A DNA stretch of 64,000 bases from Dyadobacter soli (GTDB lineage Bacteria > Bacteroidota > Bacteroidia > Cytophagales > Spirosomataceae), in the NCBI RefSeq assembly GCF_900101885.1, contig NZ_FNAN01000016.1, positions 1-64,000 of the forward strand, given 5' to 3'. Every line of letters starts with the position of its first letter. The first letter of the stretch is position 1. The notes under the pieces are model-generated. The model had not been told where the DNA came from, did not search any database, and saw only the letters and a list, made by a program, of their open reading frames with translations. Both the position numbers and the translations under genes were made by a program. Positions 18,094-26,056 of the stretch are shown here, piece by piece.

Positions 18094-18672
18094 CTATTGT
18101 ACCAACACTCGGACGGAGTGGTAGATATTCACTTTCAAAGGATCATCGCCCAGCACTTCGATGAGGTAGTATTTACCAGCCGGCGTTTTGCAGGCGATGA
18201 TCGTTTTGGCAGGCATGTAGTTGGTCCAGAAAGCGGAGCCTGCGGGTGCATTGGCAATGGCGCCCTGCGTGAACGGCAATGCGGCGAGTGATGCCGGTGT
18301 TATCGTGTGGATTTCGACAATGCCTAGGTTATGGAATGCCACTTTCACCGGTTTCAATGCGGAATAGCAGCCATAGGAACCCCAACTGATGTCGCCTGCG
18401 CCGGCTGCCGTGATGGCGTAAGGGCTAAGGAGATTGAACCCTTTTTCATAGGGAACCGTGAGCGTTTGTGTCAGGCGCCAGGCATTTGCCTGTGTAGGCA
18501 AGTGCGAAACGATCCCGCCGCCGACAAGTGCCGAGTGACGGTCGTTGGCCGAACCATAGGCCTGTTCACCGGCCAGGGCACCACCCCCAGGCAGCGGTTC
18601 CTGGTCGTTGTTGCAATTGAACAGGGTCATTGACAAGCTTAGCATTGCGATACTTTTCAAGAGATTTTTCAT
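18094..18672 (-). CDS. Putative lipoprotein of unknown function
   Basis: 192 aa with a hydrophobic leader ending LFNC (Cys20; position -1 is Asn, so lipidation is likely but not certain) and an Asn/Gln/Gly-rich linker. The soluble domain is rich in Tyr, Ala and Gly, with the phrases GDISWGSYGCYSALKPVKVAFHN and TPAGKYYLIEVLGDDPLKV. No known family recognised. It converges on the flavin oxidoreductase gene (3-nt gap). Upstream lies the 1-kb non-coding stretch, with no TAnnTTTG box close to its start. Confidence 0.7.
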   Translation of the reverse strand: MKNLLKSIAMLSLSMTLFNCNNDQEPLPGGGALAGEQAYGSANDRHSALVGGGIVSHLPTQANAWRLTQTLTVPYEKGFNLLSPYAITAAGAGDISWGSYGCYSALKPVKVAFHNLGIVEIHTITPASLAALPFTQGAIANAPAGSAFWTNYMPAKTIIACKTPAGKYYLIEVLGDDPLKVNIYHSVRVLVQ

Positions 18673-18895
18673 GACGGCAAAATTTGTTTTGTTATACTTT
18701 AAAAAATGAATGGAAAATAAAGCGACCTGAATAATGCTATACTATTTTGAATCATAAATAGATTTATCTTCTATTTTGATGCTAATTACGTGTCATATTC
18801 CGCTTTACGGATGCAAAGCAACCATGCATTTTTTAGAACAACAATGCTTGCCGTTTAATTTTATTTGTCGGTAAAGTACAATTTATTAACTTCGT

Positions 18896-18926
18896 AAATT
18901 TACCCGCTGCCGAACCGGGTAAATTT
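18896..18926. repeat. Perfect 11-bp hairpin in non-coding DNA
   Basis: Arms AAATTTACCCG (18896-18906) and CGGGTAAATTT (18916-18926) are exact reverse complements around a 9-nt loop. It is 224 bp upstream of the minus-strand lipoprotein gene and about 770 bp upstream of SusC. It is not at a gene end, so a plain terminator role is not obvious. Confidence 0.6.
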
Positions 18927-18959
18927 CCCCTATGCATTGCGTAGATTCCTTCGGACAAA

Positions 18960-18995
18960 GCAAATCCCGACGCAGAGCGATGCACCGGGATTTGC
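18960..18995. repeat. Perfect 10-bp hairpin with structured loop
   Basis: Arms GCAAATCCCG (18960-18969) and CGGGATTTGC (18986-18995) pair exactly, and the 16-nt loop can add a GCA/TGC helix. It lies 33 bp after the previous hairpin. The pair looks like a folded RNA or a REP-like element rather than chance. Confidence 0.6.
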
Positions 18996-19699
18996 ATTAA
19001 CGCCGTTCCAAAATTCCCTTCAATTATCCGGAGCGTATTGCTTACCGTTAGGGTTCGGGCCTGAACGATTAACAATCATTTCCGAAAACCAGGCTGGGAT
19101 CAAGCAACATCTTATTACAACGTTTAACCTATATGATTAACCGTTTTTAAATATAGCAACGCCATTTTGTCCTGAGGTTTAATCGTAGACTACTGAATTC
19201 ATTTTCAATCAATAACCAAAAGTAATTCAGGCTTTTTTCTTTCCCATGAAGTATATCGAATGTCGCAAATTGCTTTAATGGATAAACGCCGACGGATAGT
19301 TTTATTGGTAGTATTTTTTTATAAAATTGTCTTTAATTAATTAAAATATCAAAATACAGTCTAAATCAATCAAATATTGAAATATTTTTGGCGCTATTTC
19401 ACTTTAAAATTGCGCTGGAAGAAGATCACTCCATATCCACTAATTATTATCTCCACTGACGTTTTGTTCTCGCGAAACCACAGGCACGAGTCAGTGCATT
19501 TCATTTCTCCCTATCACCCATTTTAAGAATGTATTACAGCGTATTCATTTATTTCTGTTTTCTAAACAATTGCCTATGACTAAAAAAACTAACTGAACCC
19601 AAACTTCATTTAAGGCGCGGCCGATTTTTCGATCGGGAAGATTTCTTGTGCCCAAAAATTAACATGACGGTATTCTAAACCATGTATTAATTGAAATTT

Positions 19700-22600
19700 A
19701 TGACCAAAACTATTTACTTAAAATGGCTATGCCCACCCGCAGGTGTGTGCCTGGCTATGATGGCGCTCGTCGTAAGCCAACCATTGCCGCTTCTGGCATC
19801 CGGGATGCCCGGCATGAATACGAACCTTTTGCGGGCAGATGTTACCGTGAAGGGAAAAGTGACCGAGGAAAACGGGACCCCGCTGCCAGGTGTAAGTATA
19901 CTCCTGAAGGGGACAAACTCGGGTACTACAACGGATGCCGCCGGAGAATACAGCATTACAGTTCCCGGTGCCGAAGCCATCCTCGTATTTAGTTACGTCG
20001 GTTTTCTTAAACAGGAAATAGAGGTTGGTACCAGAAGTTCGGTCAATGTGACGCTCGTGGGTGATTCACAGGCCCTCAGTGAGGTGATTGTAGTCGGGTA
20101 TGGAGAGCAGAAGAAGGAGACATTGACCGGGTCCGTAACAACAGTGAAAGGGTCCGACGTCGTAAAATCCCCGGCCGTTAACGTGAGTAACAGTCTTGCC
20201 GGACGTTTGCCAGGCGTAACCCTGGTTTCACGAAGCGGCGAACCGGGCCAGGACGGATCTACCATCCGTATCCGTGGGATGAATACATTGGGTAATAACG
20301 ATGCCCTCGTGGTGGTCGATGGTATTCCAGGGCGTTCACTGGATCGCATAGACCCCAACAGCATCGAAACAATTTCGGTTTTGAAAGATGCCTCTGCTGC
20401 GATTTATGGAGCGCAGGCCGCAAACGGGGTTATCCTGATCACCACCAAACGCGGTAAAACAGGAAAGCCTACAATTACTTTCAATGCGAATCAGGGTTTC
20501 AGCCAGCCTACCATCCTGCCTAAAATGACTAACTCGTCGGAGTATGCCCAGGCATTGAACGAAGTGGACCTGTACAGAAATCGTCCGCCACGGTATACCG
20601 CCGAGGACATCGCGAAGTTTGCCGACGGCTCGGACCCATGGAAATATCCGGATACGGACTGGTTCGATGAAATCTACAAAAACTGGTCAGGCCAGCATTT
20701 TTATAATGCCACTGTATCAGGCGGCGGCGAGGCTGTGCGCTATTTTGTTTCCCTGGGCACAAAAACCCAGGATGGATATTATAAGAACAGTGCGACGAAG
20801 TACACGCAGCATGATTTCAGGACAAACCTCGACGCGACTATCACCAAGAATATCAGTCTGCGCTTCGACGTATCCGGCCGTATGGAAGATAAAAACTATC
20901 CTACGCGCACAGCGGGAGACATATTGTGGATGGTGATGAGGGGCAAGCCCAATATGCCCGCATATTGGCCGAACGGCGCTACCGGGCCGGATATCGAGTA
21001 TGGAAATAACCCTGTTGTGGTAAGTACCAACCAAACCGGATACGACCGTGATAAGTGGTATGTTTTGAACAGCACACTACAATTGAATGTCAAAATTCCC
21101 TGGATAGAAGGACTTTCATTTACGGGTAATGCCGGGATTGACAAAGGGTTCAATTTCAGAAAGCGTTTTCAGACTCCGTGGTATCTCAATTCCTGGGACG
21201 GAACCAGCCGCGATGCGAATGGGGAGCCCATACTGGTGCGTGGGAAGAAAGGGGTAGGCGATCCTAACCTTACCCAGTATACGGAAGACAAGCAGGATAT
21301 TTTGCTGAACGGTTATCTCAATTACGATAAAACCATTGGCACCAATCATATGGTGAAGTTTTTGGTGGGTAGCGAAAGAAGAACCGGCAATGGCGACAAG
21401 TTCAATGCGTTCCGCCGCTATTTCGTATCGACCTCCCTTGATCAGCTGAATGCAGGTGGGGATGCGGAGAAGGACAATGCCGGAACAGCATACCAAAGTG
21501 CAAGGCTGAACTACTTCGGACGTGTCAATTACAGCTTCAAGGAGAAATACCTGATGGAGTTTGTGTGGAGGGTAGATGGGTCCTACATTTTCCCGACAGC
21601 CAAACGTTTCGGGTTTTTCCCGGGTGTGTCTGCGGGATGGCGCGTTTCGGAAGAAGGCTTCTGGAAAAACAATATAAGCTTTGTTAACCAGTTCAAACTT
21701 CGCGCTTCGTGGGGACAAACCGGTAACGACCGTATCGAAGAGTGGCAATACCTTGGAACTTACGGTTTCCAGAACCAGAACATGGTATTCGGTACTAATA
21801 TTGAAAGTAAAACACTGGGAGAAACCCGTATTCCAAACCCTAACGTAACATGGGAAGTAGCCAGCCAGGGAGATATCGGTTTTGATGCAAGCTTATTGAA
21901 TGACCGCATCAATATTACTTTCGACGTATTTGATTATCGTCGCTCGGGATTGCTTTGGAAACGGAACGCATCCGTTCCCACTTCAACCGGTTTGACCCTG
22001 CCCAGCGAAAACATCGGTAAGACTTCCAACAAGGGATTTGATTTCAATGTTTCCTACCGTGGCAATGTGAAGGACCTGAAATACACGGTGTTCGTTAACG
22101 GTGGTTATGCGATTAACAAGGTGAACTTTATTGATGAAACACCGGGTCGTCCCGATTATCAACAGGTTACCGGGCACCCGCTCCCCACCAAGCCCAGCGA
22201 TCCCAACGTACCTTTCGATCCGGACCGTGACCTGTACTATCAGGCAATCGGTATCTTCAAAGACCAGGCTGCCGTTGATGCGTACCCACACTGGGGAGGT
22301 GCGCGTCCGGGTGACGTCATTTTCCAGGATGTGAACAATGACGGCAAAATCGATGCGAGTGACCGTGTTCGCAACTACAAAACGGATGTGCCCCGCTTCC
22401 AGGGCGGTATTGGTGCTAACCTGAGCTACAAAGGATTTGACCTTTCTATCCTGTTTCAGGCCGCTACCGGCGCGCTCCGTTACCTGTCCCTGGAAAGCGG
22501 CGATTTCGGAAACTACTGGAAAGAGGATTTCGACGACCGCTGGACTCCCGACAACATCAATGGCTCCAAACCACGTGCTAGCAACAGAAGTGACGAATAT

Positions 22601-22858
22601 TGGAGATCGCAGAGAAATACGCACCTGCTTTTCAACACCAACTACATCAGGCTGAAAAACCTGGAATTTGGTTACACGCTCCCGGCAGGACTTTCCGGCC
22701 GCCTCGGTTTGCAGAACGTTCGTCTGTATGTGAATGGAAACAACCTGGCTACCTATTGCCCTGGTCTGAAAGGGTTCGATCCTGAGGATAACAACACCGG
22801 CGGTATCAACTACCCGCTTTCCAGGGTTGTAAATGGCGGTTTATCGTTGACTTTTTAA
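19700..22858 (+). CDS. SusC/RagA family TonB-linked outer-membrane protein (pair 1)
   Basis: 1052 aa. The signal sequence is followed by a carboxypeptidase-regulatory-like domain (VKGKVTEENGTPLPGVSILLKG) and a TonB-box/plug region (SEVIVVGYGEQKKETLTGSV, then ASAAIYGAQAANGVILITTKRG). A 22-strand barrel region ends in the expected aromatic residue (LSLTF). SusC proteins import oligosaccharides or other large nutrients together with the SusD lipoprotein. The ATG at 19700 (MTKTIYLKW) is preferred to a TTG at 19691. SusD starts 10 nt downstream. No glycoside hydrolase, sigma or anti-sigma gene is nearby, so the substrate cannot be inferred. Confidence 0.93.
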   Translation: MTKTIYLKWLCPPAGVCLAMMALVVSQPLPLLASGMPGMNTNLLRADVTVKGKVTEENGTPLPGVSILLKGTNSGTTTDAAGEYSITVPGAEAILVFSYVGFLKQEIEVGTRSSVNVTLVGDSQALSEVIVVGYGEQKKETLTGSVTTVKGSDVVKSPAVNVSNSLAGRLPGVTLVSRSGEPGQDGSTIRIRGMNTLGNNDALVVVDGIPGRSLDRIDPNSIETISVLKDASAAIYGAQAANGVILITTKRGKTGKPTITFNANQGFSQPTILPKMTNSSEYAQALNEVDLYRNRPPRYTAEDIAKFADGSDPWKYPDTDWFDEIYKNWSGQHFYNATVSGGGEAVRYFVSLGTKTQDGYYKNSATKYTQHDFRTNLDATITKNISLRFDVSGRMEDKNYPTRTAGDILWMVMRGKPNMPAYWPNGATGPDIEYGNNPVVVSTNQTGYDRDKWYVLNSTLQLNVKIPWIEGLSFTGNAGIDKGFNFRKRFQTPWYLNSWDGTSRDANGEPILVRGKKGVGDPNLTQYTEDKQDILLNGYLNYDKTIGTNHMVKFLVGSERRTGNGDKFNAFRRYFVSTSLDQLNAGGDAEKDNAGTAYQSARLNYFGRVNYSFKEKYLMEFVWRVDGSYIFPTAKRFGFFPGVSAGWRVSEEGFWKNNISFVNQFKLRASWGQTGNDRIEEWQYLGTYGFQNQNMVFGTNIESKTLGETRIPNPNVTWEVASQGDIGFDASLLNDRINITFDVFDYRRSGLLWKRNASVPTSTGLTLPSENIGKTSNKGFDFNVSYRGNVKDLKYTVFVNGGYAINKVNFIDETPGRPDYQQVTGHPLPTKPSDPNVPFDPDRDLYYQAIGIFKDQAAVDAYPHWGGARPGDVIFQDVNNDGKIDASDRVRNYKTDVPRFQGGIGANLSYKGFDLSILFQAATGALRYLSLESGDFGNYWKEDFDDRWTPDNINGSKPRASNRSDEYWRSQRNTHLLFNTNYIRLKNLEFGYTLPAGLSGRLGLQNVRLYVNGNNLATYCPGLKGFDPEDNNTGGINYPLSRVVNGGLSLTF

Positions 22859-22868
22859 TAGAATATAT

Positions 22869-24656
22869 ATGAAAAAGATTGTAGCTTTTTTAACAGTTGC
22901 ATTAAGCGTTGGCAATTTGACTTCCTGTAACCAGGATTTTCTTGACAAGCAGCCGCAGGACCAGTTTTCGGAAACCGCGGTATGGAGTGATCCGGCATTG
23001 ATCCAAACGTTTATCAATAATACCTACCGGGGATTGGGCCACGGTTTCAACAACGTGATGTTCTCTACGTACAGCGACGAGTCTATGGCTGTTTGGGGGC
23101 CCGTTGTCAATGTGACCAAAGGACTTATCAATGCCAGCGATATCAACGACTGGGCCTATGACCGGGCCGGCTATTTTGTGTGGGACAATGTTTACAAAAA
23201 CATCCGTGCGACAAACCTGTTTTTCAGCAAAATTGAAGGCGCTACAACGCTGGATGCTGCTACGAAGGATATGTACAAGGGTGAGGAGCATTTTGTACGG
23301 GCTTATCTGTACCATAATCTGGTATCGGTTTACGGTGGTGTGCCGCTGGTAACCCAGGCATATGGCCTCGGCGAGGAATATGCTATGCCCCGTAACACCT
23401 ATGAAGAGTGTATCAAATTCATTGCGGATGAATGTGATAAAGCTGCCGCGTTGCTCCCTTTAACGCAGTCTGCCGCTAATTTGGGCCGCGCCACCAAGGG
23501 GGCTGCCCTGGCACTTAAAGCCCGTACGCTTCTGTATGCTGCCAGTGATCTGTATGCCAATCCAACCTGGTCGGGCGGGTACGCCAATCCGGAGCTGATC
23601 GGTTATAAGGGCGGCGACCGTGCCGCAAGATGGAAAGCGGCCAAGGACGCTGCCAAAGCGGTGATGGACCTGAACGTTTACAGCCTGAACGCACCTAATC
23701 CGGCTACACTGGCCGAAGCGTCTAAAAACAGGGCTGATATGTTCGTTTCCAAACAATCACCGGAGGATATACACGTACGTTTCTTCCTGGCGAAACTGGA
23801 CAACGACGGTGCCTGGCCGGGACGCTCCAATGGTCCTAATGGCTATCACAACTGGGGCGGTAATACGCCGCTTGGCCAACTGGCGGATGATTACGAAATG
23901 AAGGACGGGACTAAATTTTCCTGGTCGAACGCGGCGCATGCCGCTGATCCTTATGTCGGACGCGATTCACGTTTCTATTCGGATATCTTATTCGAAGGTG
24001 CGCCATGGAGACAACGTCCGGCTGACGTGATCGACAAAGATCCCAAAGGCATCATTCAAACAGGTTATTGGGAAAAATGGAACGCGACTACCTCAAAAGT
24101 GGAAGTTGTGGCGGGGCTTGATACCCGGAAAGGGCCTATCGAGGACTGGAACGGGACGTATTCAGGGTATTACCTGAAAAAGTTTATGGACCCGGCGGTG
24201 GATGCCCAGTTTTTCCGGTCCGAGGTGCCATGGAGATTTATCAGGTATACGGAGATACTGATGAATTATGCCGAGGCATGTATCAACCTGGGTGAAGAAG
24301 CGGAGGCTAAAAAGTACCTGAACATGATCCGCAAACGTGCCGCAATGCCCGAAATTACTGAAACCGGCGCAGCATTGATGAAGCGTTACCAGAATGAGCG
24401 CCGCATTGAAATGGCTTACGAAGAACAGCGCTTTTTTGATGTTCGTCGCTGGATGATTGCTCCCCAGGTTTATTCCAATGCACGCGGCGTGGAACCGACT
24501 TACAAGTTGAATGCTGACAAAACAACTGCTGCCAAAGCTACTTACAAGATCATCGAAGTTCAGGAACGTAAATGGGTGGATAGAAACTACTTCCTGCCTA
24601 TCAAACTGGATGAAATGAATAAGAATAGCAAGCTGATCCAGAACCCAGGCTACTAG
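22869..24656 (+). CDS. SusD/RagB family nutrient-binding lipoprotein (pair 1)
   Basis: 595 aa. The lipobox LTSC (Cys near 19) is followed by NQDFLDKQPQDQFSE, the standard mature N-terminus. SusD landmarks are the helical region around LFFSKIEG, GEEHFVRAYLYHNLVSVYGGVPLV, ATKGAALALKARTLLYAAS, and the C-terminal NERRIEMAYEEQRFFDVRRW and NPGY ending. It caps the SusC barrel on the cell surface and binds the substrate. Transcribed with SusC and followed within 10 nt by a strong terminator, so this locus is just the two genes. Confidence 0.93.
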   Translation: MKKIVAFLTVALSVGNLTSCNQDFLDKQPQDQFSETAVWSDPALIQTFINNTYRGLGHGFNNVMFSTYSDESMAVWGPVVNVTKGLINASDINDWAYDRAGYFVWDNVYKNIRATNLFFSKIEGATTLDAATKDMYKGEEHFVRAYLYHNLVSVYGGVPLVTQAYGLGEEYAMPRNTYEECIKFIADECDKAAALLPLTQSAANLGRATKGAALALKARTLLYAASDLYANPTWSGGYANPELIGYKGGDRAARWKAAKDAAKAVMDLNVYSLNAPNPATLAEASKNRADMFVSKQSPEDIHVRFFLAKLDNDGAWPGRSNGPNGYHNWGGNTPLGQLADDYEMKDGTKFSWSNAAHAADPYVGRDSRFYSDILFEGAPWRQRPADVIDKDPKGIIQTGYWEKWNATTSKVEVVAGLDTRKGPIEDWNGTYSGYYLKKFMDPAVDAQFFRSEVPWRFIRYTEILMNYAEACINLGEEAEAKKYLNMIRKRAAMPEITETGAALMKRYQNERRIEMAYEEQRFFDVRRWMIAPQVYSNARGVEPTYKLNADKTTAAKATYKIIEVQERKWVDRNYFLPIKLDEMNKNSKLIQNPGY

Positions 24657-24666
24657 TAAAGTGCGC

Positions 24667-24704
24667 AAAATGACCGGCGAACTCCCAGTTCGGCGGTCAT
24701 TTTT
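24667..24704 (+). terminator. Intrinsic terminator after SusC/SusD pair 1
   Basis: A 16-bp stem with one mismatch (24667-24682 with 24688-24703), a 5-nt loop and a run of T at the end, starting 11 nt after the SusD stop. The A-rich left side would also let it work in reverse. The following ~235 bp before the next gene show no other clear element. Confidence 0.85.
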
Positions 24705-24939
24705 ATGACAACGGGTGCGATTTCTGGCGTACATTGAGAAATACTGAAATCTGCTAAATTCCTTCAAAGCCGGTAGCGCGTCGACAAACAGCAGATTTTG
24801 GCGACGAAAATCGCATATGGCTCTGCCCGTGCGTGTTTTATCACGTTGGTCGTCGGAAATGGGAGTCTGTCGACCGAATTTTATAATCCGCCCACCGGCA
24901 TTTTAAATTGCATGCCGAAACAAAAATGGATTATAAGTC

Positions 24940-25929
24940 ATGAAAATTAACATGAAGCATTTGTGTTGGGCAGTATTGTTTTGGACAGGCTGCACCACCA
25001 CCGATCCGGACGTTGGCCCGGACGGGGCAGAAGGCTGGCCGGATCAACCCGAATTACCGGCGGTTACCGGGCACGAGACTTTCTCCGTCGCAGGAGATGA
25101 GTTTGTGGCGAATGTAATGGGGGACATGCAGCCACGAGCTCCGAAATTTCCCTCGCTCGACGTGCGCAAAGGTTTCCTGCGCGGCTACGTGGCCGACCTC
25201 GCGGGAAAACCCGTGAAAGGTGCGTATATAGGAGCACGTGTAACCCTCATAGGCGGTGCCTACTCGGGAGCGCACGCGGAATCGGATGAAAATGGGTACT
25301 ACGAGATCAACCTGCCGATCGGCGCGGTGCATTATTATGCGACCGGTTATACAATCGATTACGGCGGCAGCAGGGCAGTGGTAGGCCTTACTCCCGCGGA
25401 CGACAATACTTCCGGCTTCGCTTCCGAAAATGGCATGGTGAAGAACTTCGTCCTGCAATCATTCGGCGTCGGAAACAAGGACAATGTTTTACAGCAGCCA
25501 GGTAACCCGTCCAACTACTACGGAGGCGCCATCAGCTTCGACTATCAGGTAGATTGGGACAACAATGTGCCGAATTACCTTCCGGAGGACGGCGAGATCG
25601 AGATCGACCTCATACCCGACGGTGAAGGCTACTATGGTGAAACCAGATCATTTAAAGTTTACAAGAAGATCGGCTACTCCGGGCTCACCATCGTGAATGT
25701 ACCGGTGGGCAAATATACAATCAAGGCCAAGCTCCGCGGCGCTGGCGATCTCCGGATCACTGAAACCGGAATGTATGCGGGCGCATACCCGCAATTCGGG
25801 CTTAAACCGCGGACAGCTGTGGGTACGGCCAGCATTTTGTTCACACCGTCGTGGCAGGTCACACCCGGTATGGTCCCGGCGCATCGCGGTAACTGGCAGG
25901 CGGTAGCATTGCGTTTGGAAAGAATTTGA
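24940..25929 (+). CDS. Lipoprotein with carboxypeptidase-regulatory-like domain
   Basis: 329 aa. A short leader with a WTGC lipobox (Cys18) is followed by a TTTDPDVGPDG linker. From about residue 78 there is a beta-sandwich of the carboxypeptidase-regulatory/CNA-B kind (GFLRGYVADLAGKPVKGAYIGAR, then ESDENGYYEINLPIG). The C-terminal half is of unknown fold (FKVYKKIGYSGLTIVNVPVGKYTIKAKLRG suggests a second such domain). The start at 24940 opens the leader. It precedes the TonB receptor by 127 bp in the same direction, but that gene has its own promoter-like box, so co-transcription is uncertain. It could be an accessory surface lipoprotein of the receptor. Confidence 0.75.
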   Translation: MKINMKHLCWAVLFWTGCTTTDPDVGPDGAEGWPDQPELPAVTGHETFSVAGDEFVANVMGDMQPRAPKFPSLDVRKGFLRGYVADLAGKPVKGAYIGARVTLIGGAYSGAHAESDENGYYEINLPIGAVHYYATGYTIDYGGSRAVVGLTPADDNTSGFASENGMVKNFVLQSFGVGNKDNVLQQPGNPSNYYGGAISFDYQVDWDNNVPNYLPEDGEIEIDLIPDGEGYYGETRSFKVYKKIGYSGLTIVNVPVGKYTIKAKLRGAGDLRITETGMYAGAYPQFGLKPRTAVGTASILFTPSWQVTPGMVPAHRGNWQAVALRLERI

Positions 25930-25963
25930 AAACGTGGGTTAGTTCTGAGTAAAACTAATTTTT

Positions 25964-26004
25964 ATCAATTTATTAATAATTGATCTAAATAAGAATTAGA
26001 TTTG
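25964..26004 (+). promoter_or_regulatory. Dyad operator and -7 box upstream of the TonB receptor
   Basis: A 21-bp dyad, ATCAATT-N7-AATTGAT (25964-25984, arms exact), is followed 12 bp later by TAGATTTG (25997-26004), a perfect match to the Bacteroidota -7 consensus TAnnTTTG. The dyad covers the expected -33 region, where no well-spaced TTG exists. This is a good place for a repressor. The size and AT-rich symmetry would suit a Fur-family protein, but that is inference. Transcription would start about 45 nt before the ATG at 26057. Confidence 0.6.
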
Positions 26005-26056
26005 CCGCGCCTTCCGCAAAAAACTCGGATCAATCGGGGGCAGCTGGAAATCAGAT

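Larger units (their letters stand above)
18673..19699. other. 1-kb stretch without a convincing gene, upstream of SusC
   Basis: Short open frames here have poor composition and no recognisable product. The left half holds two perfect hairpins (listed separately) and a near-palindrome GTTCGGGCCTGAAC around 19052-19065. The right half is very AT-rich, with a perfect 14-bp palindrome TTTAATTAATTAAA at 19332-19345 and a TATTTTTG box (19383-19390) that fits the Bacteroidota -7 consensus. That box is 310 bp from the SusC start and lacks a well-placed TTG. The stretch probably carries the SusC promoter and perhaps an untranslated RNA. Confidence 0.5.

Noticed and set aside
18833..19140. Short frames on both strands in the 1-kb non-coding region
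   Set aside because: Overlapping on both strands, no start context, composition unlike proteins, and interrupted by the hairpins.
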